Positions 9,216 through 18,119 of a stretch of DNA of 64,000 nucleotides are shown here, in pieces; the first letter of the stretch is position 1, and each line of letters starts with the position of its first letter. The DNA lies in the NCBI GenBank assembly GCA_004298465.1, contig SCRT01000002.1, positions 62,001-126,000 on the forward strand. Reading direction: 5' to 3'. The notes below the pieces were generated by a model. It made no database searches. It saw only the letters and a program-made list of their open reading frames with translations, and had not been told where the DNA came from. This DNA comes from Nevskiaceae bacterium. Lineage in GTDB: Bacteria > Pseudomonadota > Gammaproteobacteria > Nevskiales > Nevskiaceae. A program made the translations under genes and the position numbers.

Positions 9216-10421
9216 TCAGTCCAAGACCTCAAACAGCCCCGCGCCACCCATGCCACCGCCGATGCACATCGTGGTGATGACGTACCGCACCCCGTGCCGG
9301 CGCCCTTCGATCAGCGCGTGCATCACCATGCGCGCGCCGGTCATGCCGAAGGGATGGCCGATCGCGACGGCGCCACCGTCCACGTTCAACCGATCCGGCG
9401 GCAGCCCCAGCTTTTCGCGGCAATAGATCACCTGCACGGCGAAGGCTTCGTTCAGTTCCCACAGGCCGATGTCGCCGACCGACAGGCCGTGGCGCTTGAG
9501 CAGCTTCGGCACCGCGAAGGCCGGGCCGATGCCCATCTCGTCCGGCGCGCAGCCGGCGACCTGGAAGCCGCGATAGATGCCCAGCGGCTTGAGTCGGCGG
9601 CGTTTCGCCTCCGCGCCGCTCATCACCACCACGGCAGCGGCGCCGTCGGACAGTTGCGAGGCGTTGCCGGCGGTGATGAAGCGGCCTTCCCTGATGACGC
9701 GGCCGTCCTTCCACACCGGCTTGAGGCTCGCCAGCCCTTCGAGCGTGGTGTCGGGGCGGTTGCCCTCGTCGTGCGCGAGGCACACGGTTTCCTTGCCCGC
9801 CGGCGTCTGGTCCTTGTTGAACAACTGCTTCTGCGTCTCCAGCGGCACGATCTCGTCGTCGAACCGGCCGGCGGCCTGCGCGGCGGCGGTGCGCTGCTGG
9901 CTCATCAGCGAATACTCGTCCTGCCGCTCGCGCGAGATGCCGTAGCGCGCGGACACCACTTCCGCCGTCTCGATCATCGGCATGTAGGCGTCGGGGCTGG
10001 CGGCCTCGACGGTTTCCGATACCGCGCGGTAACGGTTCTTGTGGCTGTTCTGCACCAGCGAGACGGACTCCACGCCGCCGGCGACGACGATGTCCTGCTC
10101 GCCGGCCATGATGGCGCGCGCCGCCAGCGCGATGGCCTGCAGGCCGGAGGAACACTGGCGGTCCAGCGTCATGCCCGGCACCGTGTCCGGCAGGCCGGCG
10201 GCGTAGACGCACAGGCGACCGAGGTTGTAACCCTGCGTGCCCTGCTGCGCGGCGCAGCCGATGATGACGTCGTCCACCTCGTCCGGCTCCACGCCGGCGC
10301 GCGCCACGGCGTGGCACACCACATGGCCGCCCAGCAGCGGCGCCTCGGTGTCGTTGAACGCCCCGCGGAAGGCTTTTCCGATCGGCGTGCGGGCGCAGGA
10401 AACGATTACGGCATCGATCAT
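9216..10421 (-). CDS. Acetyl-CoA C-acyltransferase (thiolase)
   Basis: A 401-residue type II thiolase. It has the nucleophile Cys in [12 protein letters not shown], the NEAFAVQVI block, the catalytic His in [10 protein letters not shown] and the second Cys in [17 protein letters not shown]10421 ([12 protein letters not shown]) is the conserved family start. It cleaves 3-oxoacyl-CoA in beta-oxidation. It sits 69 nt after the MaoC gene and after ipdF, so it likely serves steroid-ring or side-chain beta-oxidation; the exact substrate cannot be read from sequence. Confidence 0.92.
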   Translation of the reverse strand: MIDAVIVSCARTPIGKAFRGAFNDTEAPLLGGHVVCHAVARAGVEPDEVDDVIIGCAAQQGTQGYNLGRLCVYAAGLPDTVPGMTLDRQCSSGLQAIALAARAIMAGEQDIVVAGGVESVSLVQNSHKNRYRAVSETVEAASPDAYMPMIETAEVVSARYGISRERQDEYSLMSQQRTAAAQAAGRFDDEIVPLETQKQLFNKDQTPAGKETVCLAHDEGNRPDTTLEGLASLKPVWKDGRVIREGRFITAGNASQLSDGAAAVVVMSGAEAKRRRLKPLGIYRGFQVAGCAPDEMGIGPAFAVPKLLKRHGLSVGDIGLWELNEAFAVQVIYCREKLGLPPDRLNVDGGAVAIGHPFGMTGARMVMHALIEGRRHGVRYVITTMCIGGGMGGAGLFEVLD

Positions 10422-10490
10422 CTGGGTGGTCCCGGAAGCGTGGAAAGCGGCGCCTCGCACCCTAGCGATCGCCGCCGTTCCTGGCTTCAC

Positions 10491-10952
10491 TCAAAAGTAG
10501 TAGCGGGAAATGGTTTCGGCCACGCAGGCCGGGCGCTCCTGCCCTTCCACTTCAACGATAACCTCGATCACGGCCTGTACACCCCCGTCCTTCGTGCGCT
10601 CGGCGGACAGCATCCGGCCGCGCCCGCGCAGCCGCGCGCCGACCCGCGCCACGGCCGGGAAGCGCACCTTGCCGCAGCCGTAATTGACGCCCATCTTCAG
10701 GTTTTCCAGCGTCGCGATCCGCGGCAGGAAATGGCCGATCAGCGACAGCGTGAGGTAGCCGTGCGCGATGCAGGCGCCGAACGGGCCGTGACTGGCGCGC
10801 ACCGGGTCGACGTGGATCCACTGGTCATCGCCGGTGGCGTGCGCGAATTCGTCGATCTGGGCCTGCGTCAACATCAGCCACTCGCTGACACCCAATTCCT
10901 GCCCGACGTGGCCGAGCACCTGCTCGGGTGAACCGAAAACCGGCTGCGCCAT
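10491..10952 (-). CDS. MaoC-like (R)-specific enoyl-CoA hydratase
   Basis: A 153-residue single hot-dog domain. The hydratase-2 signature is clear (FAHATGDDQWIHVDPVRA, then PFGACIAHGYLTLSLI), with the catalytic Asp and His of the family. It hydrates or dehydrates 2-enoyl-CoA esters. It starts 3 nt after the ipdF stop, so the genes are co-transcribed and probably coupled. Single-domain MaoC proteins of this size resemble the nodulation NodN subgroup, so a steroid-CoA substrate is contextual inference. Confidence 0.9.
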   Translation of the reverse strand: MAQPVFGSPEQVLGHVGQELGVSEWLMLTQAQIDEFAHATGDDQWIHVDPVRASHGPFGACIAHGYLTLSLIGHFLPRIATLENLKMGVNYGCGKVRFPAVARVGARLRGRGRMLSAERTKDGGVQAVIEVIVEVEGQERPACVAETISRYYF

Positions 10953-10955
10953 CGC

Positions 10956-11750
10956 TCAGGCCCGCTGCGAGGAGGTGGAGATGACTTCGCCGACCAGATA
11001 CGAAGCGTAGTCGGAGGCGAGGAACACCATCACGTTCGCTACTTCCCAGGCCTCCGCACCGCGGTGGAAGGCCTCGCGCTCGGACAGTTTTTCCAGCAGT
11101 TCCTGCGGTGCCGACTTGCGCAGGAAATCGTGGAACACGATGGACGGCGACACGGCGTTGACGCGCACGCCGTACTCCGCCGCCTCCAGCCCCGCGCAGC
11201 GCGTCAACGCCATCACACCGGCCTTCGCCGCCGCGTAGTGCGCCTGCTCCTTCTGTGCGCGCCAGCCCAGCACCGAGGCGTTGTTGACGATCGCACCACG
11301 GCCGCGCGGCTGCATCCTGCGGAGCATCGCGCGCGTCATGCGGAACGTGCCGTTCAGGGTCACGTCGATGACCTTCAGCCACTCCTCGTCCGTCATGTCC
11401 ACCACCAACCGCGTGCCGCCGAGGCCGGCGTTGTTGATGAGCACGTCCACGCCGCCAAGCTGTTCCTCGGCGAAGTCCACCAGCGCCTCGACGTCCGCTT
11501 CCTGCGTGACGTTGCAGAGCTTGTGCAGCACCTGCGTCTGCGGAAACTCCGCCGCCAGCTTCTCCGCCGCCTCCGGCGTGCGCCTGGGGTGCATGTCGGA
11601 CAGCACCAGCCCACGCGCGCCCTCCTCCAGACAGCGCTTGGCCGCCGCGAACCCGATGCCGGCCCCGGCCGCGGCCGTGATCAGCACCGAACGCCCAGCC
11701 AGCAGGCCGTGGGCGGAAACGTAGGGAATCGGCGGAACCGTGTGAGCCAT
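10956..11750 (-). CDS. ipdF: IpdF-type short-chain dehydrogenase (steroid ring C/D degradation)
   Basis: A 264-residue SDR. It has the nucleotide-binding motif TAAAGAGIG, NNAG, and a Ser/Tyr/Lys catalytic set in NNASVLGWRAQ..AHYAAAKAG. It ends with SDYASYLVGEVISTSSQ. The unusual TAAAG glycine motif, the ASVLGWRAQ block and the C-terminus match mycobacterial IpdF (Rv3559c). That enzyme oxidises the ring hydroxyl of the HIP-derived CoA ester during C/D-ring breakdown. AGAGGA lies before ATG11750. It is the first gene of the leftward operon running on to the CoA-transferase. Confidence 0.85.
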   Translation of the reverse strand: MAHTVPPIPYVSAHGLLAGRSVLITAAAGAGIGFAAAKRCLEEGARGLVLSDMHPRRTPEAAEKLAAEFPQTQVLHKLCNVTQEADVEALVDFAEEQLGGVDVLINNAGLGGTRLVVDMTDEEWLKVIDVTLNGTFRMTRAMLRRMQPRGRGAIVNNASVLGWRAQKEQAHYAAAKAGVMALTRCAGLEAAEYGVRVNAVSPSIVFHDFLRKSAPQELLEKLSEREAFHRGAEAWEVANVMVFLASDYASYLVGEVISTSSQRA

Positions 11751-11918
11751 GGCAGTCCTCTTTGCAGGCTATGGAGTATGCACAGGGGCCGACGCCCAGA
11801 CTTCAGCCGGAAGGGTGAGAGCTCACATCCCGGCCCACGTGGACCATTCCACTCAGAATGAGCCGTCCGAGGCTCACCCTCGAACCCGCACCACATCCAT
11901 CCCATCCGAGAACCTCCG

Positions 11919-12617
11919 TTGAACCACAAGCTCGCCGCCATCGCCTTTGCTCCCTTGCTCCTGGCCCAGGGGCGGCACGTCCGCCGCGTCACACCCCGGC
12001 TTCCCGAAGCGGCCGGCGCCCGGCACGGAACCATCGGCACCGGCAAGCCTCTGCGGCTGCTCATCGTCGGTGACTCATCCGCCGCCGGCGTGGGTGTGGC
12101 GACGCAGGACGCCGCGCTGTCCGGGCAACTCGTTGCCCGCTTGGCACCGCACTTCGAACTGACTTGGCGGTTGATCGCCACAACTGGTCACACCGCCCGC
12201 GACACACTCGCAGCGGTTGAATGCACTGATGCGGAAGCCTTCGACATCGCGGTGCTGGCGGTCGGCGTCAATGACGTCACAGGTGGCACAGCGTTGAAAC
12301 GATGGCGCACCGATCTCTCCGACCTGTGCACGACACTGGAATCCCGCTTCGGAGTCCGGCGCATCCTGCTCACCCCGGTGCCGCCGATGCAGGCGTTTCC
12401 AGCACTGCCCCAGCCCCTCCGGTGGTACCTCGGCCAAGCTGCCGTCTCATTGAACCGAGCCCTGCTGCAACTGACGGCCAGCCACCCGCATTGGGAATGT
12501 GTCAATCCGCACTTCCCGCTGACCCCAGCCTTCATGGCCGCCGACGGATTTCATCCCGGCGCGGCCGCCTACGCGCTGTGGGCTCAAGCCATGGCGACGG
12601 CGATCCAACAGGGGTGA
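11919..12617 (+). CDS. SGNH/GDSL hydrolase
   Basis: A 232-residue esterase-like protein. Block I GDSSAAGVGV carries the nucleophile Ser. GVND supplies the oxyanion Asn, and DGFHP carries the catalytic Asp/His. The N-terminus (LLLAQGRHVRRVTPRLPEAAG) is typical of this bacterial subgroup, and the only in-frame start that fits is TTG11919. It runs opposite to ipdF and converges on the fused dehydrogenase gene. Its substrate is unknown; removal of an ester from a lipid or steroid is possible. Confidence 0.85.
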   Translation: MNHKLAAIAFAPLLLAQGRHVRRVTPRLPEAAGARHGTIGTGKPLRLLIVGDSSAAGVGVATQDAALSGQLVARLAPHFELTWRLIATTGHTARDTLAAVECTDAEAFDIAVLAVGVNDVTGGTALKRWRTDLSDLCTTLESRFGVRRILLTPVPPMQAFPALPQPLRWYLGQAAVSLNRALLQLTASHPHWECVNPHFPLTPAFMAADGFHPGAAAYALWAQAMATAIQQG

Positions 12618-12661
12618 CAAGGCCCGTGCCCTGCAAGGCACGACAACTGCCGGTCACCCCT
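12610..12661. terminator. Nested inverted repeats between converging genes
   Basis: An outer 9-bp pair (AGGGGTGAC...GTCACCCCT) encloses an inner 6-bp hairpin (CGTGCC-CTGCAA-GGCACG). It begins at the SGNH hydrolase stop and precedes the 3' end of the converging dehydrogenase gene. There is no clear U-tract, so it may be a transcript-end structure rather than a classical intrinsic terminator. Confidence 0.4.
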
Positions 12662-12752
12662 CGTGGCGAATGAGCCGCAAAAACCCGGCCTACGTCATGC
12701 CCCCTTCACTTCAAACCAAACACGGCTCGAGCCGTCTGAAGCTGACCGCCTT

Positions 12753-15068
12753 TCAGCGCGGCTCCCGCGGCAGCCCCAGCCCGCGTTCGGCGATGAGGTT
12801 GAGCTGGATTTCGTTGGTACCGGCGTAGAGGGTGTCGGCGCGCGAGAAGAAGAACACCTGCTGCAGCGGGCGGATGGCGGGATCGGCGGAGGGCACGTCG
12901 GCCAGCGGGCCGAGCACGTCGGCAGCGAGCTTGCCGAGGTCGCGGTGCCAGTTGCTCCAGTAGTACTTGGCGATGAGGGCTTCGCGGCGCAGGGTGGTGC
13001 TGGCGCCGGAGAGCATGCGCAAGGCGTTGTGGCGCATGACGCGCAGGCCCATCCACGCGCGGGCGATGCGGTCGCGCAGCAGCGGGTCATCGCTGGCGCC
13101 GTTGCGACGCGCGGCTTCCAGCACCAGCTCCAGTTCGTGGGCAAAGTGCATCTGCTGGCCGAGGGTGGAGACGCCGCGCTCGGCGGCCAGCAGCCCCATG
13201 GCGACTTTCCAGCCGTCGCCGGGTGCGCCGACGACGTGCCCGGCCTGCGCCACGGCGTTGTCGAAGAACACTTCGTTGAATTCGCGCCCGCCGCCGAGCT
13301 GGCGGATGCCGCGCACTTCGATGCCGGGCTGGTCCAGCTTCATCAGCAGGAAGACGAGGCCCTTGCTGCGCTTCGATTCACGGTCGCAGCGCGCGAGGAC
13401 GAAGATCCAGTCCGACTCGTGCGCCAGCGAGGTCCAGATCTTCTGCCCCGACACGCGCCACGAGCCGTCCGGCTGCTGCTCGGCGCGGGTCTGCACGTTG
13501 GCGAGGTCGGAGCCGGCGTTGGGCTCGGAATAGCCCTGCGCCCAGAACGTCGTGCCGGCGACGATGCCGGGCAGGAACGCCCGTTTCTGTTCCTCGCTGC
13601 CGAAAGTGATGAGCGCCGGGCCGATCAGGCCTTCGCCGATGTGGCCCATGCGCCCCGGCCCGCCGGCGCGCGCGTATTCCTCGTGGAAGATGACCTGCCG
13701 ATTGATGGACAGCCCGCGCCCACCGGCTGCCTGCGGCCAGCCCACGCAGGTCCAGCCGCCGGAGGCCAGCTCGCGCTCCCACGCCTTGCGCAGCACCGGG
13801 TCGGCCACCTCGTCGCCGGGGCCGCCACGGAAACGCAGCGGTTCGAAGCGCCCGGTGAGGTGCGCCTTCAGCCACGCCGCGACTTCGGCACGGAAGGCGG
13901 CGGATCCGGCGTCCTCTTGCGGCACGGCCGGCCCGCCGACGGCGTCGGGGGTGGCGAACAGCCACGCCGCCACCGCCGCGCGCAACTGCGCCGCGGTGCC
14001 TAGCCAGTGGCTGGCGGCCTGCGCGCGCTTGAAGTAGAGCTGCGGATCGTATTCCCACGTAAAGCCGACGCCGCCGTGCAACTGGATAGCCTCGGCGGCG
14101 CAGAAGAACAGTGCTTCGGACGCCCACGCCTTGGCCAGCGCACACTCGATCTGCGCCTGCGGGCCAGCCTGCGCCATCGCCTGTGCGGCGCCGTAAACGG
14201 CCGAACGGGTGGACTCGACCTGCATCATCATCCCGGCCGCGCGGTGCTTGACGGCCTGGAAGCTGCCGACGACGCGGCCGAACTGCTTGCGGCCGGAGAC
14301 GTAGCCCACCGTCAGGTCGAGGCAGTGCGCCGCCGCGCCGAGCAGCTCGGCGGCGACGTAGAGGCGGATCAGCGCCAGCGCACGCTGGAAACCGGCGCTT
14401 TGCTGCGGGTCGTCGATGCGGGCGGCGGCCGGCAGTTTCACGTCCAGCGCGAGGCTGGAGAAACGCCGCGTCAAATCGAAACCGACGGCGGTGGTAAGGG
14501 TGGCACCGGCGGTGTCGCGCGGCACGGCGAACAGCGCCAGCCCGTCCTCCAGTGGAGCGACAACCAACCACCGATCTGCGCCTCCGGCATCCGGCAGTCG
14601 TTCGACCACGCCCTTGAGCGTCCAGCCGTCGCCGTCATGCATGGCGCGCACGGTGTTGGCGGCGGCCTGCCAACTGCGCGCGGCACTGGGCAGCGGCGCA
14701 CTCAGGCGCAGCACGCCTGCGGCCACTTTCGGCAGCACGGCCTGCCGCGCAGCCCCGGTGCCGACCGCCTCCACCAGCGTGGCGCCGAGGCAGACGGTGG
14801 CGAAGAAGGGCGACGGCAGCAGGCGGCGGCCGATCTGCTCCTGCACCAGCATCAGCTCCACCGGCCCCAGCCCCATGCCGCCACAGTCTTCCGGCACGGC
14901 GATGCCGCACCAGCCCAGCTCCTGACCGATGCGCGTCCACACCGATTCATCGAACCCGGCGGCGCTTTCGGCGGCCTTGCGCACCGCGGCGCTGTCCGCC
15001 ACGTCCTGCAGGAAGGCCTCCGCAGCGTCGCGGATCATGATCTGGTCGTCGTTGAAGGCAAGGTCCAT
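12753..15068 (-). CDS. Fused two-domain acyl-CoA dehydrogenase (FadE34-like)
   Basis: A 771-residue protein with two complete acyl-CoA dehydrogenase units. The N-half contains SGRKQFGRVVGSFQAVKH and QLHGGVGFTWEYDPQLYFKRA. The C-half contains FWAQGYSEPNAGSDLANV, GQKIWTSLAHESDWIF and TLYAGTNEIQLNLIAER. Steroid-degrading bacteria use alpha2beta2 dehydrogenases of two gene products; mycobacterial FadE34 is a natural fusion of that kind. The C-half also resembles FadE30, which acts on HIP-CoA, so side-chain and ring roles are both open. ATG15068 (MDLAFNDDQ) fits the domain start. It lies 55 nt after the TetR gene, probably in one operon. Confidence 0.9.
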   Translation of the reverse strand: MDLAFNDDQIMIRDAAEAFLQDVADSAAVRKAAESAAGFDESVWTRIGQELGWCGIAVPEDCGGMGLGPVELMLVQEQIGRRLLPSPFFATVCLGATLVEAVGTGAARQAVLPKVAAGVLRLSAPLPSAARSWQAAANTVRAMHDGDGWTLKGVVERLPDAGGADRWLVVAPLEDGLALFAVPRDTAGATLTTAVGFDLTRRFSSLALDVKLPAAARIDDPQQSAGFQRALALIRLYVAAELLGAAAHCLDLTVGYVSGRKQFGRVVGSFQAVKHRAAGMMMQVESTRSAVYGAAQAMAQAGPQAQIECALAKAWASEALFFCAAEAIQLHGGVGFTWEYDPQLYFKRAQAASHWLGTAAQLRAAVAAWLFATPDAVGGPAVPQEDAGSAAFRAEVAAWLKAHLTGRFEPLRFRGGPGDEVADPVLRKAWERELASGGWTCVGWPQAAGGRGLSINRQVIFHEEYARAGGPGRMGHIGEGLIGPALITFGSEEQKRAFLPGIVAGTTFWAQGYSEPNAGSDLANVQTRAEQQPDGSWRVSGQKIWTSLAHESDWIFVLARCDRESKRSKGLVFLLMKLDQPGIEVRGIRQLGGGREFNEVFFDNAVAQAGHVVGAPGDGWKVAMGLLAAERGVSTLGQQMHFAHELELVLEAARRNGASDDPLLRDRIARAWMGLRVMRHNALRMLSGASTTLRREALIAKYYWSNWHRDLGKLAADVLGPLADVPSADPAIRPLQQVFFFSRADTLYAGTNEIQLNLIAERGLGLPREPR

Positions 15069-15123
15069 GGCTTTCACGCAATTCGGCTGCCGGCCATTGT
15101 CGGCAGACATCGCGCGCGGCTCT

Positions 15124-15825
15124 TCATCCGTTTGGGGTGCCGGGTGGTGCGACGGCCGCCAGTTCCAGCACGGCGGCGTCGGCGATGCCTTGCAGGCCGC
15201 GGGCGCCGATGCGCTGCGCCGCCTCCAGTGGAACGCCGGGCGTCGTCACCCACCAGTGCGCGATGGCCTCGACCGCGCCGAGCAGCGCATGCGCGTACGG
15301 CCGGGCCAGCGCCTGCGCCGTCGCAGCCGGCAGCCCCCCCGTGCCGAGCTGTGAAAGCGTGATGGTGGCAGCCGCCAATATCTGCTGGCGATAGGCCAGC
15401 ACCTCCGGCCCGCCGTCGTTCGCGCCGCCGGCGAACACCATGCGCCAACTGTCCCGGTGGCCATCGACGAAGCGCAGGAACTGCTCCACGGCGTAGCGCA
15501 GGCGCGTCATCGGGTCGGCCTCGCGGATGACACCGACCACCGACTGCACGAGGTGCTGGCCGGCGCGGTTGATCATCGCCTTGTACAGCCCGTCCTTGGA
15601 GCCGAAGTAGGCGTAGAGCATCGGCTTGGTGACGCCGCAGGCGCGGGCGATGTCGTCCATCGACGTGACGGCGAAGCCCTTCTCGCCGAACAACCGGGCC
15701 GCGGCTTCCAGCATCTGCGCTTCGCGCTCGGCGCGCGGCATGCGGCGCGTGGCGGCGGATCGTCGGGATTCCCCACTGGACTCCGCATGTGACATGGAAG
15801 CGTGGCGGGCGTGCTGGTGCGGCAT
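15124..15825 (-). CDS. TetR/AcrR-family transcriptional repressor
   Basis: A 233-residue protein. The N-terminal HTH is complete (MLEAAARLFGEKGF..TSMDDIARACGVTKPMLYAYFGSKDGLY), followed by a helical ligand domain. Met1 is taken at 15825 because AAGG precedes it; Met11 (15795) is an alternative. It is divergent from the desaturase gene and upstream of the fused acyl-CoA dehydrogenase. Two matching palindromes in the divergent spacer are its likely operators, so it probably controls both directions. The palindromes do not match the known KstR or KstR2 operators, so it is not called KstR2. Confidence 0.9.
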   Translation of the reverse strand: MPHQHARHASMSHAESSGESRRSAATRRMPRAEREAQMLEAAARLFGEKGFAVTSMDDIARACGVTKPMLYAYFGSKDGLYKAMINRAGQHLVQSVVGVIREADPMTRLRYAVEQFLRFVDGHRDSWRMVFAGGANDGGPEVLAYRQQILAAATITLSQLGTGGLPAATAQALARPYAHALLGAVEAIAHWWVTTPGVPLEAAQRIGARGLQGIADAAVLELAAVAPPGTPNG

Positions 15826-15850
15826 GGCGTGCCTTGCATGGATGGAGGAC

Positions 15851-15879
15851 TTGACATCATGTTACCACGTAGTAATATT
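15851..15879 (+). promoter_or_regulatory. Sigma-70-type promoter of the desaturase gene
   Basis: A perfect TTGACA -35 box at 15851-15856 is followed, after exactly 17 nt, by AATATT (4 of 6 matches to TATAAT) at 15874-15879. Transcription would begin near 15886, about 70 nt before the desaturase ATG. One palindromic site lies inside the promoter and the other just past the start point. Confidence 0.65.
15862..15875. promoter_or_regulatory. Putative TetR operator, site 1
   Basis: TTACCACGTAGTAA has the form TTACY-N4-AGTAA. It lies within the 17-nt promoter spacer and touches the -10 box, so bound repressor would block polymerase. Confidence 0.6.
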
Positions 15880-15892
15880 CGCACCGCTGATA

Positions 15893-15906
15893 TTACTAAA
15901 CAGTAA
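15893..15906. promoter_or_regulatory. Putative TetR operator, site 2
   Basis: TTACTAAACAGTAA is a perfect TTACT-N4-AGTAA palindrome. It is centred 31 bp from site 1, about three helical turns. It lies just downstream of the predicted start of desaturase transcription. The left half also pairs with AGTAATAT at 15871-15878. Confidence 0.6.
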
Positions 15907-15958
15907 TGAAAGATTCGCTTCAACCTTTCAAACCGGTGGTACCCGAAGGAGAACCCCG

Positions 15959-17062
15959 ATGAACCCTGCTTTCGAAACCAACACCCTGAGCACGGCGGAA
16001 AAAATCCAGCGCGTGCGCAAGGCCGCGAACGACGCCGGTGTGGCGCTGCGCGAACGCCACCCGATCCTGAAGCACCAGGACGCCATCGGCGTCGCCATCC
16101 TCGCCTTCGCGCTGGCCGGCATGGCGGGCACGGCAGCGCTTTATTACTACAGCCTCATCGCATGGTGGATGGCGTTGCCGGTTGCCGCGCTGTTCGCCTC
16201 GCTGACGCACGAGCTGGAACACGACCTGATCCACCTCATGTACTTCCGCAAGAACCCGCGCGCCAACGCCGCGATGATGTGGCTCGTGTGGCTGGCACGG
16301 CCCAGCACCATCAGCCCCTTCACCCGTCGGCGCATGCACATGCACCACCACATGTACTCGGGAACCGAGACTGACCTCGAGGAACAGGCCATTACCAACG
16401 GCCTGCCATGGGGTATCCGTCGCCTGCTGATGACTGGCGACCAGATGCTGTCCGTCTACCTGCGCCCCTTCCAGATGCGCAAGCTGGTGAAAAGCTACGT
16501 GAAGGCGCAGAACCCGGCGTCGAAAGCCGAATACCTGAAGCTGGTGGCCGAGCAGGTCTTCGGCTACGTGCCGCTGGGCTACCTGTACTACATCCTGTGG
16601 CACGGCTTCATCGTGTTCCACGCCGTAGACCTGACCGCCACCGCAATGGGCGCGCCCGTCGCGTGGCCAGCTGCCGTGCTGTCGGCCATGGCGGTGGTGA
16701 ACTTCCTGGCGGTGGTGTGGCTGGCGCCGAACGCGCTGCGCATGTTCTGCCTGCACTTCGTCAGCAGCAACATGCATTACTTCGGCGATATCGAGGCGCG
16801 CAACCCCGTCCAGCAATGCCAGGTGTTGACGCCATGGTGGATGCTGCCCTTCCAGCTGTTCTGCTTCAACTTCGGCGCCACCCACGCCATCCACCACTTC
16901 GTCGTGAAGGAACCGTTCTACATCCGCCAGATGACGGCCCGTGCGGTGTACCCGGTGATGCGCGAAGTGGGTGTGCGATTCAACGACATCGGTACCTTCG
17001 GGCGGGCGAACCGCTACCGGCAGGACTTGCAGGCCGAATCCGTGGTGGCCGCCGTAGCCTGA
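15959..17062 (+). CDS. Membrane fatty-acid-desaturase / hydroxylase family protein
   Basis: A 367-residue integral membrane di-iron protein. The three histidine boxes are visible: HELEHDLIH, HMHHHMYSG and HAIHHF. They lie among hydrophobic helices (AILAFALAGMAGTAALYYY; AAVLSAMAVVNFLAVVWLA). AAGGAG lies 8 nt before ATG15959. The superfamily introduces double bonds or hydroxyls into lipids. The actual substrate (membrane acyl chain or steroid-linked lipid) is not evident. It is controlled from the TetR divergent region and ends at a strong bidirectional terminator. Confidence 0.87.
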   Translation: MNPAFETNTLSTAEKIQRVRKAANDAGVALRERHPILKHQDAIGVAILAFALAGMAGTAALYYYSLIAWWMALPVAALFASLTHELEHDLIHLMYFRKNPRANAAMMWLVWLARPSTISPFTRRRMHMHHHMYSGTETDLEEQAITNGLPWGIRRLLMTGDQMLSVYLRPFQMRKLVKSYVKAQNPASKAEYLKLVAEQVFGYVPLGYLYYILWHGFIVFHAVDLTATAMGAPVAWPAAVLSAMAVVNFLAVVWLAPNALRMFCLHFVSSNMHYFGDIEARNPVQQCQVLTPWWMLPFQLFCFNFGATHAIHHFVVKEPFYIRQMTARAVYPVMREVGVRFNDIGTFGRANRYRQDLQAESVVAAVA

Positions 17063-17078
17063 ACCCCGCCCCGTGCAA

Positions 17079-17110
17079 AAAAGGCGCCGCGGTCTGCCGT
17101 GGCGCCTTTT
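17079..17110. terminator. Bidirectional intrinsic terminator
   Basis: AAAAGGCGCCGCGG-TCTG-CCGTGGCGCCTTTT is a 14-bp stem (one G-T pair) with a 4-nt loop, flanked by A-run and T-run. It lies between the convergent desaturase (ends 17062) and SDR (ends 17138), so it can serve both strands. Confidence 0.85.
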
Positions 17111-17137
17111 CCGTCTATGTTCCGTGGCGCGCGAAAT

Positions 17138-18016
17138 TCAAGTGCCGTAGACCTTCTGCGCCGCCGGCGCTTCGGCGATGAGTTGCCGGACGACATCCGT
17201 CAGCTCGGCCGGGTTCCAGCGCGCGCCCTTGTCGCGGATCTTGCCGGTGTGCCAGCCAGTGGCGATGGAAACCCTGCCGCCCTCGACCTCGAACACACGA
17301 CCGGTGACATCCGCCGACAGCGGGCTGCACAGCCATACCACGACCGGAGACACATTCTCCGGCGCGTAGTAGTCGAAACTGCCGTCCGCTGGTTTCTTCA
17401 TCATTTCCTGGAACGGCCCTTCCGTCATGCCGGTGCGGGCCGCCGGCGCCAGCGCGTTGGCGGTGATGCCGTAGCGCGCGAGTTCCGCCGCCTGCACCAG
17501 CGTCAGTGCCGCGATGCCGCCCTTCGCGGCGACGTAGTTGCTCTGCCCGATGCTGCCCTGCAGCCCGGCGCCGGACGTGGTGTTGACAATGCGCCCGTCG
17601 ACCTTGCGGCCTTCCTTCACTTTCTGCCGCCAATACTTCGCCAGCGTGTTGGCGATGCAGAAATGGCCGCGCAGGTGGACGCGGATCACCACGTCCCATT
17701 CCTCCACGCCCATCGACGTGAACATGCGGTCGCGCACCACACCGGCGTTGTTGACCACACCGTGCACGTCGCCGAACGCGTCCTTCGCCGCCTGCACGAT
17801 CGCCGCCGCACCTTCCATCGTGGTGATGTCGTCGTGGTTCGCCACCGCCCGCCCGCCCACCGCCACGATTTCCGCCACCACCGCCTCGGCGGCGTCGAGC
17901 CGGATGTCGTTGACCACCACGCCCGCGCCCTCGGCGCCCAGCGCCAGCGCGTGCGCGCGGCCCAGCCCGCCGCCGGCGCCAGTGATGATGATGCTGCGGT
18001 TGTCGCAAATGCCCAT
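17138..18016 (-). CDS. Short-chain dehydrogenase (hydroxysteroid / 3-hydroxyacyl-CoA type)
   Basis: A 292-residue SDR. It has TGAGGGLGRAHALALGAEG, NNAGVVRDRMFTSM and catalytic NTTSGAGLQGSIGQSNYVAAKGG. The sequence is of the type found in the dehydrogenase domain of 17beta-HSD4/multifunctional enzyme 2 and in actinobacterial steroid clusters. GAGGAGTAAGGA precedes ATG18016. It sits downstream of fadA6 but a 335-nt repeat-bearing spacer separates them, so it may be transcribed on its own. A 3-hydroxyacyl-CoA or hydroxysteroid substrate is plausible. Confidence 0.82.
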   Translation of the reverse strand: MGICDNRSIIITGAGGGLGRAHALALGAEGAGVVVNDIRLDAAEAVVAEIVAVGGRAVANHDDITTMEGAAAIVQAAKDAFGDVHGVVNNAGVVRDRMFTSMGVEEWDVVIRVHLRGHFCIANTLAKYWRQKVKEGRKVDGRIVNTTSGAGLQGSIGQSNYVAAKGGIAALTLVQAAELARYGITANALAPAARTGMTEGPFQEMMKKPADGSFDYYAPENVSPVVVWLCSPLSADVTGRVFEVEGGRVSIATGWHTGKIRDKGARWNPAELTDVVRQLIAEAPAAQKVYGT

Positions 18017-18119
18017 GTGTCCTTACTCCTCGAATAAGTTCCCGCGAAATCCTCATCTCGCAGGAATCCCTCACGTCGCCACTAAGCTGGCTGTCGCCGT
18101 TCATCGCCCCTTGCGTTGC

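Noticed and set aside
11858..12073. A 71-codon frame overlapping the SGNH hydrolase start
   Set aside because: It is in another frame, is rich in Arg, Pro and His with no motif, and ends inside the hydrolase gene whose GDS block is clear.
15124..15906. Naming the TetR protein KstR2 because of its steroid neighbours
   Set aside because: The palindromes beside it (TTACY-N4-AGTAA) do not fit the KstR2 operator, and its closest gene partner is a desaturase.
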